Origin: Methylobacterium dankookense
GTDB taxonomy: Bacteria > Pseudomonadota > Alphaproteobacteria > Rhizobiales > Beijerinckiaceae
Reading direction: 5' to 3'
DNA length: 64,000 nucleotides
Assembly (NCBI RefSeq): GCF_902141855.1
Contig: NZ_CABFVH010000001.1
Span: 1-64,000, forward strand
Shown here one piece after another: positions 63,781 through 64,000 of this stretch (its first letter is position 1; each line of letters starts with the position of its first letter). The notes under the pieces are model-generated. The model was not told the DNA's origin and ran no database searches. It saw only the letters and a program-made list of their open reading frames with translations. The translations under genes were made by a program, and so were the position numbers.

Positions 63781-63984
63781 CTACCGCCGACCAAAGCCGC
63801 CGGGCTTCGAGTCGAGTTCGATCGCCCTCATGGCGTTCTCGAACGCCTTGGCCTCGGTCAGGAACGGCCGATCGGACCGCTCCGTCAGTTTGCCGTGCTT
63901 GCGCAGAGCCCAGCCGAACTGGCCCTCGGGCTTCTTCAGCGGCTCGATGGTGATCGTGTAGGGGTGCGGGACATCGGTCGACAT
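63781..63984 (-). CDS. Small conserved-looking protein of unknown function
   Basis: 67 residues. MSTDVPHPYTITIEPLKKPE, then GQFGWALRKHGKLTERSDRP, then FLTEAKAFENAMRAIELDSK is a coherent globular composition. The pattern (strand, GWALRKNGK-type hairpin, helix) is one I recall from small alphaproteobacterial proteins that resemble DUF1508-like folds. It is cytoplasmic and its function unknown. It is convergent with the 26-codon ORF. Confidence 0.65.
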   Translation of the reverse strand: MSTDVPHPYTITIEPLKKPEGQFGWALRKHGKLTERSDRPFLTEAKAFENAMRAIELDSKPGGFGRR

Positions 63985-64000
63985 AGCTGCCGTATTGCAC

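Overview
The window reads as high-GC chromosome of an alphaproteobacterium, order Hyphomicrobiales, most like Methylobacteriaceae. This is inferred from protein families and gene order, not from a database search. The supporting signs are the coaD - secreted cyclophilin - ppiB block beside gyrA, ssb nearby, small families common in the order (DUF1192, DUF2852, DUF4394, TIGR02302, a twin-transmembrane protein), a PQQ-type beta-propeller protein, a PHA depolymerase and a PduO-type cobalamin adenosyltransferase. I found no rRNA, tRNA, CRISPR array, intact insertion sequence or complete prophage.

Region 1 (0.5-6.1 kb) is an all-minus-strand envelope-stress locus. In transcription order it holds a DUF4394 secreted protein, an ECF sigma factor, an RskA-type anti-sigma factor (ATGA overlap), a tiny secreted methionine-rich peptide, a b561-type cytochrome, a Tat-exported molybdopterin oxidoreductase and a secreted protein. 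The gene set resembles the SigF-controlled MrpX/YedY1 hypochlorite-scavenging system described in Azospira suillum, and it is the strongest systems-level finding. Region 2 (6.4-12.4 kb) is a signalling block: receiver protein, GAF histidine kinase with a 7-residue-repeat linker, CHASE3-PAS hybrid kinase and a dCache diguanylate cyclase. Two degraded receiver-domain tails lie in nearby gaps.

Region 3 (12.4-24.9 kb) has an RNase H gene in a gene-poor stretch with a hairpin over its ribosome binding site, then ssb, an oxidoreductase, small secreted proteins, the ppiB / secreted cyclophilin / coaD / gyrA block and a possibly phage-derived pair. Region 4 (25.1-33.9 kb) is an acyl-CoA catabolic cluster resembling the pim (pimeloyl-CoA) genes of Rhodopseudomonas: a trifunctional-type FadJ and a CoA-transferase on one strand, and divergently a ligase, thiolase and two acyl-CoA dehydrogenases, with a recognisable promoter between them. 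Region 5 (34-41 kb) carries a membrane protein/regulator/prenyltransferase operon, an ankyrin protein, an unusual PQQ-like protein lacking canonical metal ligands, a thioesterase, an esterase and a lytic transglycosylase.

Region 6 (41.5-48.9 kb) contains a double-ATPase peptide ABC protein, deoB, upp and assorted small genes. Region 7 (49-62.5 kb) has hbd, etfA, etfB and a cobalamin adenosyltransferase, then a PagL-type protein, a TIGR02302 protein, PHA depolymerase, a tandem TetR protein and a MotA/MotB-like pair. The last 1.5 kb is mostly non-coding, with a 26-codon membrane ORF and one small conserved-looking gene.

At least three families of short dispersed repeats occupy the gaps. One begins with TAGAGC and supplies the stop codon of three genes.
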